NCBI GenBank assembly: GCA_018240425.1
Contig: JAFEFU010000023.1
Span: 1 to 64,000 of the forward strand
Source of the DNA: Pseudomonadota bacterium
Lineage (GTDB): Bacteria; Pseudomonadota; Alphaproteobacteria; Rhodobacterales; Rhodobacteraceae
Length of the DNA stretch: 64,000 nt
Direction: 5' to 3'
Shown here: piece by piece, positions 27,119 to 36,124 of the stretch
Position numbering within the stretch: the stretch's first letter is position 1
How the letters are laid out: each line of letters starts with the position of its first letter
Notes under the pieces: generated by a model
Databases searched by the model: none
Seen by the model: only the letters and a program-made list of their open reading frames with translations
Told to the model about the DNA's origin: nothing
Made by a program: the position numbers and the translations under genes

Positions 27119-27913
27119 ATGAAGATCATCGCCGCCGCCGCCGGGCTTCTTGCCGGGGCGCTTGCGCTTTCCGCGCCCGCCCATGCCGCCGACCTGCCCG
27201 ACCTCAAGGGCCGCGAGGTCGTGGTCGTGACCGAGAACGCCTTCCCGCCGCTTCAGTTCCTCGACAAGTCGGGCAAGGCGATCGGCTGGGAATATGACGC
27301 GATGGACGAGATCGCCAAGCGGCTGAACATGAAGGTCAAGATCGAGAATTCCAGCTGGGACGCGATGATCCCGGCGGTCAGCGAAGGCCAGTTCGACATC
27401 GGCATGACCGGCATCACCATCCGCGACGACCGCAAGGAAAAGGTCGACTTCTCCGACCCCTACATGCATTCCGAGATGGTCATGCTGGTCAGGGGCGACG
27501 AAAGCCGCTTCACCGACGCGAAAAGCTTTGCCGCCAACAAGGATCTGCTGATCGCGGCCCAGCCCGGCACCACGCCCTTCTACACCGCGGTCTATGACGT
27601 GCTGGACGGCAACGAGGCCAATCCGCGCATCAAGATGTTCGAGACCTTCGGCGCCGGGGTCGCGGCGCTCAAGGCCGGCGACGTCGATCTGGTCCTGACC
27701 GACAGCACCGGGGGCAACGGCTATGTGGCGGCCTCGGACGGCGGGCTGAAGATCGTGGGCCAGCCGCTCGGGGGCGAGGACTACGGTTTCATCTTTCCCA
27801 AGGGTTCGGACCTGGTGGCCCCGGTCAATGCCGCGATCGCCGCCCTGAAGGCCGACGGCACCTTCGACGCCCTGAACAAGAAATGGTTCCTCGACTACAA
27901 GATGGGCGAATGA
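27119..27913 (+). CDS. Amino-acid ABC transporter substrate-binding protein (SBP_bac_3 family)
   Basis: A 264-residue periplasmic protein with a Sec signal peptide (MKIIAAAAGLLAGALALSAP, cleavage after AHA). The mature part shows the polar amino-acid binding pattern: VVTENAFPPLQFLDKSGKAI, GWEYDAMDEIAKRL, GQFDIGMTGITIRDDRKEKV, DFSDPYM and a late GEDYGFIFPKGSDL. These are typical of glutamine/lysine/arginine/cystine binders. AGGAG lies seven bases before the ATG. Its stop overlaps the permease start by four bases. No ATPase follows, so it must borrow one encoded elsewhere. Ligand not determined. Confidence 0.93.
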   Translation: MKIIAAAAGLLAGALALSAPAHAADLPDLKGREVVVVTENAFPPLQFLDKSGKAIGWEYDAMDEIAKRLNMKVKIENSSWDAMIPAVSEGQFDIGMTGITIRDDRKEKVDFSDPYMHSEMVMLVRGDESRFTDAKSFAANKDLLIAAQPGTTPFYTAVYDVLDGNEANPRIKMFETFGAGVAALKAGDVDLVLTDSTGGNGYVAASDGGLKIVGQPLGGEDYGFIFPKGSDLVAPVNAAIAALKADGTFDALNKKWFLDYKMGE

Positions 27914-28758
27914 CGATTGAACACGGCCCCGGACCATCCGCCGGGGCCGACCTGCCCATGACCCCCCCCTCCGCCGACAAACCCGAATTTCCCTACTGGC
28001 TCGCGGCACTGATCGCCACGGGCCTGATCCTGTTCGCGCTGGTGCTGGCCGACGACATCTATGCCCAGGCGCTGTCGACGCTCTCCAAGGGCATCGGCAT
28101 TACCCTGTTCGTGACCGTGGTGGCCTTTGCACTCGCCTCGGTGCTGGGGCTCCTGATCGCGCTGGCCGGCCTGTCGCCGCGCATCGCGCTTCGCCAGACG
28201 GCGCGGCTGTATGTCGAACTGGTGCGCGGCGTGCCGATCATCGTGCTTCTGCTCTATGTGGCCTTTGTCGTCGCCCCGGCCGGAGTGGCGCTGTGGAACG
28301 CGCTGATGGGCGCCCTGGGGCAGGAGGCCATGCGCCCCCGCGACTTCCCCTTCCTCTGGCGGGCGATCATCGCCCTGATGATCGCCTACGCGGCCTTTCT
28401 GGCCGAGATCTTCCGCGCCGGACTCCTATCGGTCGATCCCGGCCAGATCGAGGCCGCCAAGGCCTTGGGCCTGAGCGGCTACCGCCGCTTTCGCCATGTC
28501 GTCTTTCCCCAGGCCTTCCGCACCATCCTGCCCTCCTACGCCAACGATTTCGTGGCGATGGTCAAGGACAGCTCGCTCGTCTCGGTCCTGGGCGTGGCCG
28601 ACGTGACCCAGCTGGGCAAGGTGACGGCGGCGGGCAACTTCCGCTATTTCGAGACCTACAACCTCGTGGCGCTGATCTACCTGACCATGACGATCAGCCT
28701 GTCGCTCGCGCTCCGCCGGCTCGAGGTCCGGCTCAGGGCGCGGCAGGGGCGCGCCTAG
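27910..28758 (+). CDS. Amino-acid ABC transporter permease (HisM/GlnP family)
   Basis: A 282-residue inner-membrane permease with five or six spans. After a polar N-terminal tail of about 30 residues comes GIGITLFVTVVAFALASVLG, then the ARLYVELVRGVPIIVLLLY motif and the EAA loop AEIFRAGLLSVDPGQIEAAK followed by ALGLSGYRRFRHVVFPQAFR, both diagnostic of polar amino-acid permeases. It is coupled to the binding protein upstream. A single permease gene suggests a homodimeric channel. The missing ATPase is the notable point. Confidence 0.94.
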   Translation: MTIEHGPGPSAGADLPMTPPSADKPEFPYWLAALIATGLILFALVLADDIYAQALSTLSKGIGITLFVTVVAFALASVLGLLIALAGLSPRIALRQTARLYVELVRGVPIIVLLLYVAFVVAPAGVALWNALMGALGQEAMRPRDFPFLWRAIIALMIAYAAFLAEIFRAGLLSVDPGQIEAAKALGLSGYRRFRHVVFPQAFRTILPSYANDFVAMVKDSSLVSVLGVADVTQLGKVTAAGNFRYFETYNLVALIYLTMTISLSLALRRLEVRLRARQGRA

Positions 28759-28782
28759 GCCCACCCTTCCCCGGAGGACGAG

Positions 28783-30810
28783 ATGACCAACCCGCTTCTG
28801 CACCCTTTCGCCGCGCCCTTCGGCCTGCCGCCCTTCGCCGTGATCGCCGACGCCGACTTTGCCCCGGCGTTCGAGGCGGCGCTGGCCGGCGCGCGCGCGC
28901 GCATCGCGGCGATCGCCGGCGATCCCGCGCCCCCGACCTTCGCCAACGTGATCGAGGCGCTGGAGCTGGCCGAGGAAGGGCTGGAACGGGTGTCGGCGGT
29001 CTTCTACAACCTTGCCTCGGCCGACACCAACCCGGTGCGCCAGGCGCTCGAACGCGACCTTGCCCCGAAGATGTCGGCCTTCGCCTCGGAAGTGACGATG
29101 AACCCGGCGCTCTGGGCCAGGATCTCCGACCTCTGGGTACGGCGCGGCGAGCTCGGCCTGAATGACGAGCAGGCGCGCGTCCTGATGCTCTATGAACGGA
29201 TGTTCCGCCGCGCCGGGGCCGCGCTCGACGGGGCCGCGCGCGAGCGGATGAAGGCGGTCAAGGAACGGCTCGCGGTCCTCTCGACCGATTTTTCCCAGAA
29301 CCTTCTGGCCGATGAACGCGACTGGATGCTGCCCCTTGCCCCCGCCGACCTGGCCGGCCTTCCCGATTTCGTCGTCGCCGGCGCGCGGGCGGCCGCCGAG
29401 GAGCGCGGGCGGCAGGGCCATGTCCTGACCCTGTCGCGCTCGCTCATCGTGCCTTTCCTGCAGTTCTCGACCCGCCGCGACCTGCGCGAGGCGGCCTGGC
29501 GGGCCTGGGTGGCGCGCGGCGCGAACGGCGGCGCGACCGACAACCGCGGGCTGGCGGCCGAGATCCTGGCGCTGCGGCAGGAACGGGCGCAACTCCTCGG
29601 TTACGCAAGTTTCGCGGACTACAAGCTGGAACCCGAGATGGCCCGCACCCCGCAGGCGGTGCGCGACCTGCTGATGCGGGTCTGGCGCCCGGCCCGCGCC
29701 GCCGCGCTGGCCGACCAGGCGGTGCTGACTGCGATGATGCGCGCCGACGGGATCAACGGCGATCTCGAACCCTGGGACTGGCGCCACTATGCGGAGCGGC
29801 GGCGCAAGGCCGAGCACGACCTCGACGAGGCCGAAGTGAAGCCCTACCTGTCGCTTGACGCGATGATCGGCGCCGCCTTCGACTGCGCGCACCGCCTGTT
29901 CGGACTGGAGTTCCGCCCGCTCGAGGCCGCACTTTATCACCCCGATGCCCGCGCCTGGGAGGTGACGCGCGATGGTGCCCATGTCGCGGTCTTCATCGGC
30001 GACTATTTCGCCCGGCCATCCAAACGCTCGGGCGCCTGGATGTCCACCTTCCGCGGCCAGCGCAAGCTGGGCGGCGAGGTGCGGCCGATCGCGGTCAATA
30101 CCTGCAACTTCACCCGCCCCGTGGCTGGCCGGCCAGCGCTTCTCTCCTGGGACGATGCGCGCACCCTCTTTCACGAATTCGGCCATGCCCTGCATGGGAT
30201 GCTGTCGGATGTCACCTATCCGATGGTGTCCGGCACCAATGTCGCGCGCGATTTCGTCGAACTCCCGAGCCAGCTTTACGAACACTGGCTCGAGGTGCCC
30301 GAGGTGCTGGCCCGCCACGCCCGCCACTGCGAGACCGGCGCGCCGATGCCGGATGCGCTGCTGAAGCGGCTTCTGGCGGCAAGCCGGTTCGACCAGGGCT
30401 TTGCCACCGTCGAATATGTCGCCTCGGCGCTGGTCGATCTGGCCTTCCACGAGGGCGCGGCCCCCGCCGACCCGATGACGCGCCAGGCCGAGATCCTGTC
30501 CGGCCTGGGCCTGCCGCACGCCATCCCGATGCGCCATGCCACGCCCCATTTTGCCCATGTCTTCGGCGGCGACGGCTATTCGGCGGGCTATTACAGCTAC
30601 ATGTGGTCCGAGGTGATGGATGCCGACGCCTTCGAGGCCTTCGGCGAGGCCGGCGGCGCGTTCGATCCGGCCACGGCCGCCCGGCTGGAACGGTTCATCC
30701 TCTCGGCGGGCGGGCGCGACGAGGCCGACGCGCTTTACCGCGGCTTCCGCGGCCGGATGCCGGGGGTCGAGGCGCTGTTGCGCGGGCGCGGCCTGGCCGA
30801 GGCCGGCTGA
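28783..30810 (+). CDS. M3 family zinc metallopeptidase (oligopeptidase A / Dcp-like)
   Basis: A 675-residue cytoplasmic peptidase. The zinc site is in DARTLFHEFGHALHGMLSD with His464, Glu465 and His468; the third ligand Glu lies in the following helix region VARDFVELPSQLYEHW. The substrate-binding HATPHFAHVFGGDGYSAGYY segment near the C-terminus is typical of OpdA and Dcp. It degrades short peptides, including signal-peptide remnants. It begins 24 bases after the permease stop, with GGAG upstream, so peptide breakdown may be co-expressed with amino-acid uptake. An OpdA versus Dcp call is not possible from sequence alone. Confidence 0.94.
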   Translation: MTNPLLHPFAAPFGLPPFAVIADADFAPAFEAALAGARARIAAIAGDPAPPTFANVIEALELAEEGLERVSAVFYNLASADTNPVRQALERDLAPKMSAFASEVTMNPALWARISDLWVRRGELGLNDEQARVLMLYERMFRRAGAALDGAARERMKAVKERLAVLSTDFSQNLLADERDWMLPLAPADLAGLPDFVVAGARAAAEERGRQGHVLTLSRSLIVPFLQFSTRRDLREAAWRAWVARGANGGATDNRGLAAEILALRQERAQLLGYASFADYKLEPEMARTPQAVRDLLMRVWRPARAAALADQAVLTAMMRADGINGDLEPWDWRHYAERRRKAEHDLDEAEVKPYLSLDAMIGAAFDCAHRLFGLEFRPLEAALYHPDARAWEVTRDGAHVAVFIGDYFARPSKRSGAWMSTFRGQRKLGGEVRPIAVNTCNFTRPVAGRPALLSWDDARTLFHEFGHALHGMLSDVTYPMVSGTNVARDFVELPSQLYEHWLEVPEVLARHARHCETGAPMPDALLKRLLAASRFDQGFATVEYVASALVDLAFHEGAAPADPMTRQAEILSGLGLPHAIPMRHATPHFAHVFGGDGYSAGYYSYMWSEVMDADAFEAFGEAGGAFDPATAARLERFILSAGGRDEADALYRGFRGRMPGVEALLRGRGLAEAG

Positions 30811-30840
30811 CCGGCCTGCCACCTTCTTCGCTGGCGCGAT

Positions 30841-30878
30841 GGCGACAATATCGGCGACAGGCCGTCATTGTCGCCTTT
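30841..30878 (+). terminator. Possible terminator after the M3 peptidase gene
   Basis: GGCGACAAT (30841-30849) and ATTGTCGCC (30867-30875) are a perfect nine-base inverted repeat with a 17-base loop, followed by TTTGC, thirty bases after the stop codon. The loop is long and the T-run short, so the efficiency is doubtful. Confidence 0.5.
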
Positions 30879-31102
30879 GCGCGCGGAATTTATGGCGGAA
30901 ATATGGCAAAAATCGGTCAGGATTGACACAATTCGGGGCAGGTGGCATCCCGCCGTCAACGGCCCCCGCTAGGGCCCGGGACTGGCAAGGTTAGGCTGTC
31001 TGCATACCCGGCGGAATGCGGCAGTCGGGGGGGACACGAAAGTGCCCCCCTTCTTGCGCCTCGCCCCTTCCCTTGGCCGCGCCGGCATGGCAGGTAATCG
31101 CC
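30879..31102 (+). promoter_or_regulatory. Leader region of the DAO-family gene, with hairpin at 31028-31050
   Basis: The whole gap 30811-31102 has no gene. Its first half is A/T-rich and includes TTGACA at 30923-30928, a -35-like box without a clear -10. Near the end GGGGGG and CCCCCC enclose CAC-GAAA-GTG (31028-31050), a stable hairpin with a GNRA-type loop about 50 bases before the next ATG. It could be a terminator or a 5' leader structure. Confidence 0.4.
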
Positions 31103-32188
31103 ATGACCACGGATTTCCTCATCATCGGCGGCGGTATCGCCGGCATCTCGGCGGCGGCGCGTCTGTCGCACATGGGCAAGGTCACGCTCCTGGAAGGCGA
31201 GGCCCACCTCGCCCACCACGCTTCGGGACGCTCGGCCGCGCTCTACGAGCCGCATTACGGCCTGCCGCCCATCGTCGCTTTGTCGCTGGCCAGCGGCGAC
31301 TACCTGCGTCAGGCCAACGGCGGCGTGCTCAGCCCGCGCGGCATGATGATCGTCGCCGGCGCAGACGAGCGCGCCGCATTCGAGCGCGAGATCGCCCTGA
31401 TGGAGCTGGACGAGATCACCTTTGCAGAGGCCAGCGCGATCGTCCCGATCTTCAACCCCGAGACCGTGCGCTTCGTCGGCTGGGCCGACCATGCCTGGGA
31501 CATCGACACCGACCTGCTCATCCAGAACTTCCTGCGCGAGGCGAAGGGCAACGGCGCCCAGGTTCTGACCGGTGCAAGGGCGACGGCCATCGCGCGAACC
31601 GCGGCCGGCTGGCGGGTGACGACCGCCTCGGGCGACCACGAGGGCCGCATCCTCGTCAATGCCGCCGGGGCCTGGGCGGGCGAGGTGGCGCGGCTGGCAA
31701 ATGTGCCATCGCCCGGCTTCCAGCCGATGCGCCGCTCGATGGCGCGGATACCGGCGCCCGGCGGCCATGACCTGTCGGGCTGGCCGATGATCTTCGGCGT
31801 GGGCGAGACCTGGTATGCCAAGCCCGACGCCGGCGCGCTGATCGTCTCGCCAGCCGAGGAGCATCCGATGGACCCGCACGACGCCTGGGCCGACGATATG
31901 GTGCTGGCCGAGGGTCTGGCGCGCTATGAGGAGCATGTGACCCTGCCGGTCACACGTCTTCTGGCCTCGTGGGCGGGCCTCAGGACCTTTGCCCCCGACC
32001 GGGTTCCGGTCATCGGCTTCGCGCCGTCCGATCCATCCTTCTTCTGGCTGGCCGGGCAGGGGGGATACGGCTTCCAGAGCTCTCCCGCCGCCAGCCAGCT
32101 GGTTGCCGACCTGATCGGCGGGCGGACCCCCGTGATCGACCCCGCCACCGTCGCCAGCCTGTCGCCCGCCCGCTTCCCCGGCCTGTGA
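31103..32188 (+). CDS. FAD-dependent oxidoreductase of the DAO family
   Basis: A 361-residue flavoprotein. The N-terminal [20 protein letters not shown] is a standard GxGxxG FAD-binding beta-alpha-beta, followed by LLEGE as the ribose-binding acid and HHASGRSAALYEPHYG, a typical DAO-family second block. The C-terminus has TFAPDRVPVIGFAPSD and WLAGQGGYGFQSSPAASQLV, the usual FAD-closing segment. Family members oxidise amino acids or related secondary amines such as D-amino acids, glycine or sarcosine. The substrate is not evident, and no partner subunit lies beside it. Confidence 0.9.
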   Translation: MTTDFLIIGGGIAGISAAARLSHMGKVTLLEGEAHLAHHASGRSAALYEPHYGLPPIVALSLASGDYLRQANGGVLSPRGMMIVAGADERAAFEREIALMELDEITFAEASAIVPIFNPETVRFVGWADHAWDIDTDLLIQNFLREAKGNGAQVLTGARATAIARTAAGWRVTTASGDHEGRILVNAAGAWAGEVARLANVPSPGFQPMRRSMARIPAPGGHDLSGWPMIFGVGETWYAKPDAGALIVSPAEEHPMDPHDAWADDMVLAEGLARYEEHVTLPVTRLLASWAGLRTFAPDRVPVIGFAPSDPSFFWLAGQGGYGFQSSPAASQLVADLIGGRTPVIDPATVASLSPARFPGL

Positions 32189-32233
32189 CGCCGGGCCGCC
32201 AGCCCCTTCCGCAAGACCCAAGCGAGTGCCGCC

Positions 32234-33013
32234 ATGATGCCCACTTCCCTCAAGCACTGCCTCCTCGCCCTCGGCCTCGCGGCGCTTTCGGCCTGCGGTG
32301 GCGGTGGCGGCGGGCATCCCTACGGCATCCCGGCCCAGTTCGGCGACGCCAAGCCGGTCGACTGGAAGGGCAAGGTGCCGGCGCACTATCCGGTGCATGG
32401 GGTGGATGTGTCGCGCTATCAGGGTGACGTGGACTGGCCCGTGGCGGCGGCCTCGGGCGTCTCGTTCGCCTTCATCAAGGCCACCGAGGGCGCCGAGATC
32501 GCCGATCCGATGTTCTCGGCCAACTGGGCGCGCACCGCACAGGCGGGCATCCCGCGCGGCGCCTACCATTTCTACTATTTCTGCCGCAGCGGCGCCGAAC
32601 AGGCCAACTGGTTCATCCAGCATGTGCCGGCCGAGGCGGGGGCGCTGCCGCCGGTGCTCGACATCGAATGGACCCGCTCGCGCACCTGTCCGCGGCGGCC
32701 GGCGCCCGACGAGGTCCGCGCCCAGGCGCTCGACTTCCTCAACATCGTCAGCGCCTATTACGGCCGCCAGCCGATCATCTATACCAGCGTCGATTTCTGG
32801 CAGGACAACGAGATGTGGCGGATCGGCGGCTATCATTTCTGGCTGCGTTCGGTCGCCGGCCATCCGCGCGACGTGTTCGACGGGCAGCACTGGACCTTCT
32901 GGCAATATACCGGCACCGGCCTCGCACCGGGGTTCGCGGGCCAGGTCGACCTGAACACCTACGCCGGCAGCGTCGGCGACTGGCAGAACTGGGTCGCGTC
33001 GAACCAGATGTAG
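32234..33013 (+). CDS. GH25 family lysozyme-like lipoprotein
   Basis: A 259-residue lipoprotein. The signal peptide ends in lipobox LSAC at about residue 20, followed by a run of six glycines. The GH25 muramidase domain begins PVHGVDVSRYQGDVDWPVAA, continues with FAFIKATEGAEIADPMF and PRGAYHFYYFCRSGAEQANW, and has the catalytic acid pair in PPVLDIEWT (D-x-E). The C-terminal FWQYTGTG and VDLNTYAG are also family landmarks. It should cleave peptidoglycan glycan strands in the periplasm. It is 45 bases after the DAO gene and convergent with the dehydrogenase downstream. Confidence 0.93.
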   Translation: MMPTSLKHCLLALGLAALSACGGGGGGHPYGIPAQFGDAKPVDWKGKVPAHYPVHGVDVSRYQGDVDWPVAAASGVSFAFIKATEGAEIADPMFSANWARTAQAGIPRGAYHFYYFCRSGAEQANWFIQHVPAEAGALPPVLDIEWTRSRTCPRRPAPDEVRAQALDFLNIVSAYYGRQPIIYTSVDFWQDNEMWRIGGYHFWLRSVAGHPRDVFDGQHWTFWQYTGTGLAPGFAGQVDLNTYAGSVGDWQNWVASNQM

Positions 33014-33018
33014 GCCGG

Positions 33019-33039
33019 GCCGGGGGCAGAGCCCCCGGC
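33019..33039. terminator. Palindromic repeat / bidirectional terminator between convergent genes
   Basis: GCCGGGGGC (33019-33027) and GCCCCCGGC (33031-33039) form a perfect nine-base stem with a three-base AGA loop between the stops of the GH25 gene and the dehydrogenase. There is no T-run. The sequence 33020-33040 matches 45624-45644 inside xdhB in 20 of 21 positions, so it is also a member of a repeat family. Confidence 0.7.
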
Positions 33040-33045
33040 GTTGCG

Positions 33046-35541
33046 TCAACCATCCACCCGGATCCGTTCGTTCTTCGGGTCGAACGGGCTGTCCTCGGTC
33101 ACCACCGCATCCCAAAGCTCGCGCAGCATCCTGACCTTGAGCTTCGTCCCCGGCACCGCCAGATCGGGGCGGACATAGCCCATGCCGATCTGCTTGCCGA
33201 AGGCGACAGAATATCCGCCCGAGGTCAGGCGTCCAACCTTCTTGCCGTCATGCAGGATCGCCTCCTTGCCCCACGGGTCGGCGTCGGCCGGCCCGTCGAT
33301 CAGCAGGGTCACGCACATGGCGCGGATGCCCTTGTCGATCATCGCCTGCTTGCCCTGGAAGTCCTTGGTCATGTCGACGAAGCGGGGCAGGCCGGCCTCC
33401 AAGGGCGTCGCGTCGCGGCCGAGCTCGGTGCCGAAGGCGCGGTAGCTCTTCTCCTGCCGCAGCCAGTTCTGGGCGCGGCCGCCGACCAGCTTCAGCCCGT
33501 GCTTCTCGCCCGCCTTCATCAGCTGGTCGAAGAGGTAGTTCTGCATCTCGATCGGGTGATGCAGTTCCCAGCCGAGTTCGCCCGTGTAGGCGACGCGGAT
33601 CGCGTTGACCGGGCACATGCCGAGCTCGATCCGCCGCGCCGAGAGCCACGGGAAGCGCTTGTTCGACAGCGCGGTTTCCGGCTCGGCGTCGCGGATCAGT
33701 TCGGCGAGGATCTTGCGGCTGTTCGGTCCGGCGATGGCGAAGACGCCCCACTGCGTCGTCACGTCATGGATGTCGACATGGCCGAACGCGGCCGCCTTGT
33801 CCTCGGCGCATTTCCTCAGATAGTCGGCGTCATAGGCCGTCCAGGCCCCGGCCGAGACGAGGTAATAGTCGTTCTCGCCGTTCCTGACGATCGTGTATTC
33901 GGTGCGCGTCGTCCCCGCAGGCGTCAGCGCATAGGTCAGGTTGATGCGCCCGACCTTGGGCAGCGCGTTACAGGTGAACCAGTCGAGGAACGCCGTCGCG
34001 CCCGGCCCCGAGACCTTGTGCTTGGTGAAGGCGGTGGCGTCGATCAGGCCGGCGGTTTCGCGGATGGCCTTCGCTTCTTCGACCGCGTATTTCCACCAGC
34101 CCCCGCGCCGGAAGCTGCGGCTGTCATGGTCGAACGACGCGGGCGCATCGATCGGGCCGTAATAGTTCGGCCGGTCCCAGCCGTTGATCTGGCCGAACTG
34201 CGCGCCGCGCGCCTTCTGCCGGTCGTAGGCGGGCGAGGTGCGCAAGGGCCGGCAGGCTTCGCGTTCCTCGTCGGGGTGATGGAGGATGAAGACGTGGTCG
34301 TAGCATTCCTCGTTCTTCCGCGCGGCATACTCGGTCGTCATCCAGTTGCCGTAGCGCTTGGGATCGAGCGAGGCCATGTCGATCTCGGCCTCGCCCTCGA
34401 CCATCATCTGCGCCAGGTAATAGCCGGTGCCGCCCGCCGCGGTGATGCCGAAGCTGAACCCCTCGGCCAGCCACATGTTGCGCAGACCCGGCGCCGGGCC
34501 GACCAGCGGGTTGCCGTCGGGCGTATAGCAGATCGGGCCGTTGAAATCGTCCTTCAGCCCGACATGCTCGGACGAGGGGATGCGGTGGATGAAGGACATG
34601 TATTCGCCCTCGATCCGTTCCAGGTCGAGCGGGAAGAGGTCGGCGCGGAAGCTGTCCGGCACGTTGTACTGGAAGCGCGCGGGGGCGCCCTTTTCATAGG
34701 GGCCGAGGATCCAGCCGCCGCGTTCCTCGCGCACATACCATTTGGCGTCGGCGTCGCGCAGCACCGGGTGTTCGGGGTTGTTCTTGCGCCATTCCTGCAG
34801 CATCGGATCGGGTTCGGTGACGATATACTGATGCTCGACCGGGACCGCCGGAGTCTTGATCCCCAGAAGCCGCGCGGTGCGCTGCGCATGGTTGCCGGTC
34901 GCCGTCACCACATGCTCGGCGCGGATCTCGGCCTTTTCGTCCGAGGCGACGAGGTTGCCGCCCTGCTCGACCATCTTGCTGACGGACACGATCCATTCCG
35001 ATCCGGTCCAGCGATAGCCGTCGACCTGCCACTTGCGCTCGATCGTCACGCCGCGCTGGCGCGCGCCCTTGGCCATCGCCTGGGTCACATCGGCGGGGTT
35101 GATGTAGCCGTCCTGGGGATGGAACAGCGCGCCCTTCAGGTCCTCGGTCCTGACCAGCGGCCAGCGCTCCCTGATCTCCTTGGGGGTCAGGAATTCGTGG
35201 TAGACATCGGCGGTTTCGGCGACCGACGAATAGAGCATGTATTCGTCCATCCGGTCCTGGGTCTGGGCCATGCGCAGGTTGCCCACCACATAGAAGCCGG
35301 CGTTCAGGCCGGTCTCGGCCTCGAGCGTCTTGTAGAAATCGACCGAATACTTGTGGATGTGGGTCGTCGCGTAGGACATGTTGAACAGCGGAAGCAGCCC
35401 CGCCGCGTGCCAGGTCGACCCCGAGGTCAGTTCGTCGCGTTCAAGCAGCATCGTGTCCCAGCCGGCCTTGGCCAGATGATAGGCGATGCCGGTACCTACG
35501 GCGCCGCCGCCGACGACAAGGGCTTTGACATGGGTCTTCAT
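33046..35541 (-). CDS. Dimethylglycine/sarcosine dehydrogenase-like FAD and GcvT-domain protein
   Basis: A 831-residue two-part enzyme. The N-terminal half is a DAO-type FAD domain (VKALVVGGGAVGTGIAYHLA at the start; SGSTWHAAGLLPLFN is the SGxxWHAAG segment where flavin is held in dimethylglycine and sarcosine dehydrogenases). The C-terminal half is a GcvT-like folate-binding aminomethyltransferase domain (GLIDATAFTKHKVSGPGATA, VAYTGELGWELHHPIEM, then the C-terminal barrel). Such fusions demethylate N-methylated glycines from glycine betaine and pass the one-carbon unit to tetrahydrofolate. The ATG at 35539-35541 has GAGGAG about eight bases upstream; an ATG 33 bases earlier lacks one. The exact substrate is inferred. 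Confidence 0.9.
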   Translation of the reverse strand: MKTHVKALVVGGGAVGTGIAYHLAKAGWDTMLLERDELTSGSTWHAAGLLPLFNMSYATTHIHKYSVDFYKTLEAETGLNAGFYVVGNLRMAQTQDRMDEYMLYSSVAETADVYHEFLTPKEIRERWPLVRTEDLKGALFHPQDGYINPADVTQAMAKGARQRGVTIERKWQVDGYRWTGSEWIVSVSKMVEQGGNLVASDEKAEIRAEHVVTATGNHAQRTARLLGIKTPAVPVEHQYIVTEPDPMLQEWRKNNPEHPVLRDADAKWYVREERGGWILGPYEKGAPARFQYNVPDSFRADLFPLDLERIEGEYMSFIHRIPSSEHVGLKDDFNGPICYTPDGNPLVGPAPGLRNMWLAEGFSFGITAAGGTGYYLAQMMVEGEAEIDMASLDPKRYGNWMTTEYAARKNEECYDHVFILHHPDEEREACRPLRTSPAYDRQKARGAQFGQINGWDRPNYYGPIDAPASFDHDSRSFRRGGWWKYAVEEAKAIRETAGLIDATAFTKHKVSGPGATAFLDWFTCNALPKVGRINLTYALTPAGTTRTEYTIVRNGENDYYLVSAGAWTAYDADYLRKCAEDKAAAFGHVDIHDVTTQWGVFAIAGPNSRKILAELIRDAEPETALSNKRFPWLSARRIELGMCPVNAIRVAYTGELGWELHHPIEMQNYLFDQLMKAGEKHGLKLVGGRAQNWLRQEKSYRAFGTELGRDATPLEAGLPRFVDMTKDFQGKQAMIDKGIRAMCVTLLIDGPADADPWGKEAILHDGKKVGRLTSGGYSVAFGKQIGMGYVRPDLAVPGTKLKVRMLRELWDAVVTEDSPFDPKNERIRVDG

Positions 35542-35668
35542 GGGAGCGACTCCTCGGGGATTCATCTGGGCCATATCTGACAGGAAGCAGCGCCGCCGTG
35601 AATGTCAGCCCGACCATAAAGGGGAAGAAAACGACATGCGGCAATGTCGGGGGCGGGCCATGCCGCCC

Positions 35669-36115
35669 TCAGCCCCGCGACAGCATCAGCCCGCCCGCAA
35701 CCAGCGCCACCGCGACCAGCCGCTTCAGCGTCACCGGCTGCACCGCCAGCCCGAAGGCGCCGAACTGATCCAGCAGCAGCGCCGCGACCAGCTGGCCGAG
35801 GATCAGCGCCGCCACCGCCGTCACCACCCCCAGCGAAGCGACGCCCGATATGACCGACCAGACGTAGAAGGCGCCAAGAAAGCCGCCGACCAGCTGCCAG
35901 AGCGGCACGCCCGCCAGCCGCGCCACAGGGGCGCTGCCGCCGGTGGCGAGCGCCAGCGCCGCCAGCGCCACCAGGCCCACGGCAAAGGATACCGCCGCCG
36001 CCGCCAGGGGGCTTCCCAGCGACCGGCTGAGCGCGGCGTTCAGCGGCGCCTGCACCGCGATCGCCGCGCCGCCGAGCGCGATGAGGGCCGCCGAGACCAG
36101 AACCGGCTGCGTCAT
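35669..36115 (-). CDS. YdcZ/DUF606-type small DMT superfamily transporter
   Basis: A 148-residue protein with about five hydrophobic spans, matching the short DUF606 members of the drug/metabolite transporter superfamily: LVSAALIALGGAAIAVQAPL then NAALSRSLGSPLAAAAVSFA at the N-terminus, and GVVTAVAALILGQLVAALLL with a following DQFGAFG. These small proteins probably act as dimers. The gene starts nine bases after the 2-hydroxyacid dehydrogenase stop, on the same strand, suggesting an operon; it might move the dehydrogenase substrate or product, which is speculation. Confidence 0.85.
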   Translation of the reverse strand: MTQPVLVSAALIALGGAAIAVQAPLNAALSRSLGSPLAAAAVSFAVGLVALAALALATGGSAPVARLAGVPLWQLVGGFLGAFYVWSVISGVASLGVVTAVAALILGQLVAALLLDQFGAFGLAVQPVTLKRLVAVALVAGGLMLSRG

Positions 36116-36124
36116 CCCCGCCCC

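Noticed and set aside
30923..30928. A sigma-70 promoter at TTGACA before the DAO gene
   Set aside because: No acceptable -10 box lies 16-18 bases downstream, so the match alone is not enough.
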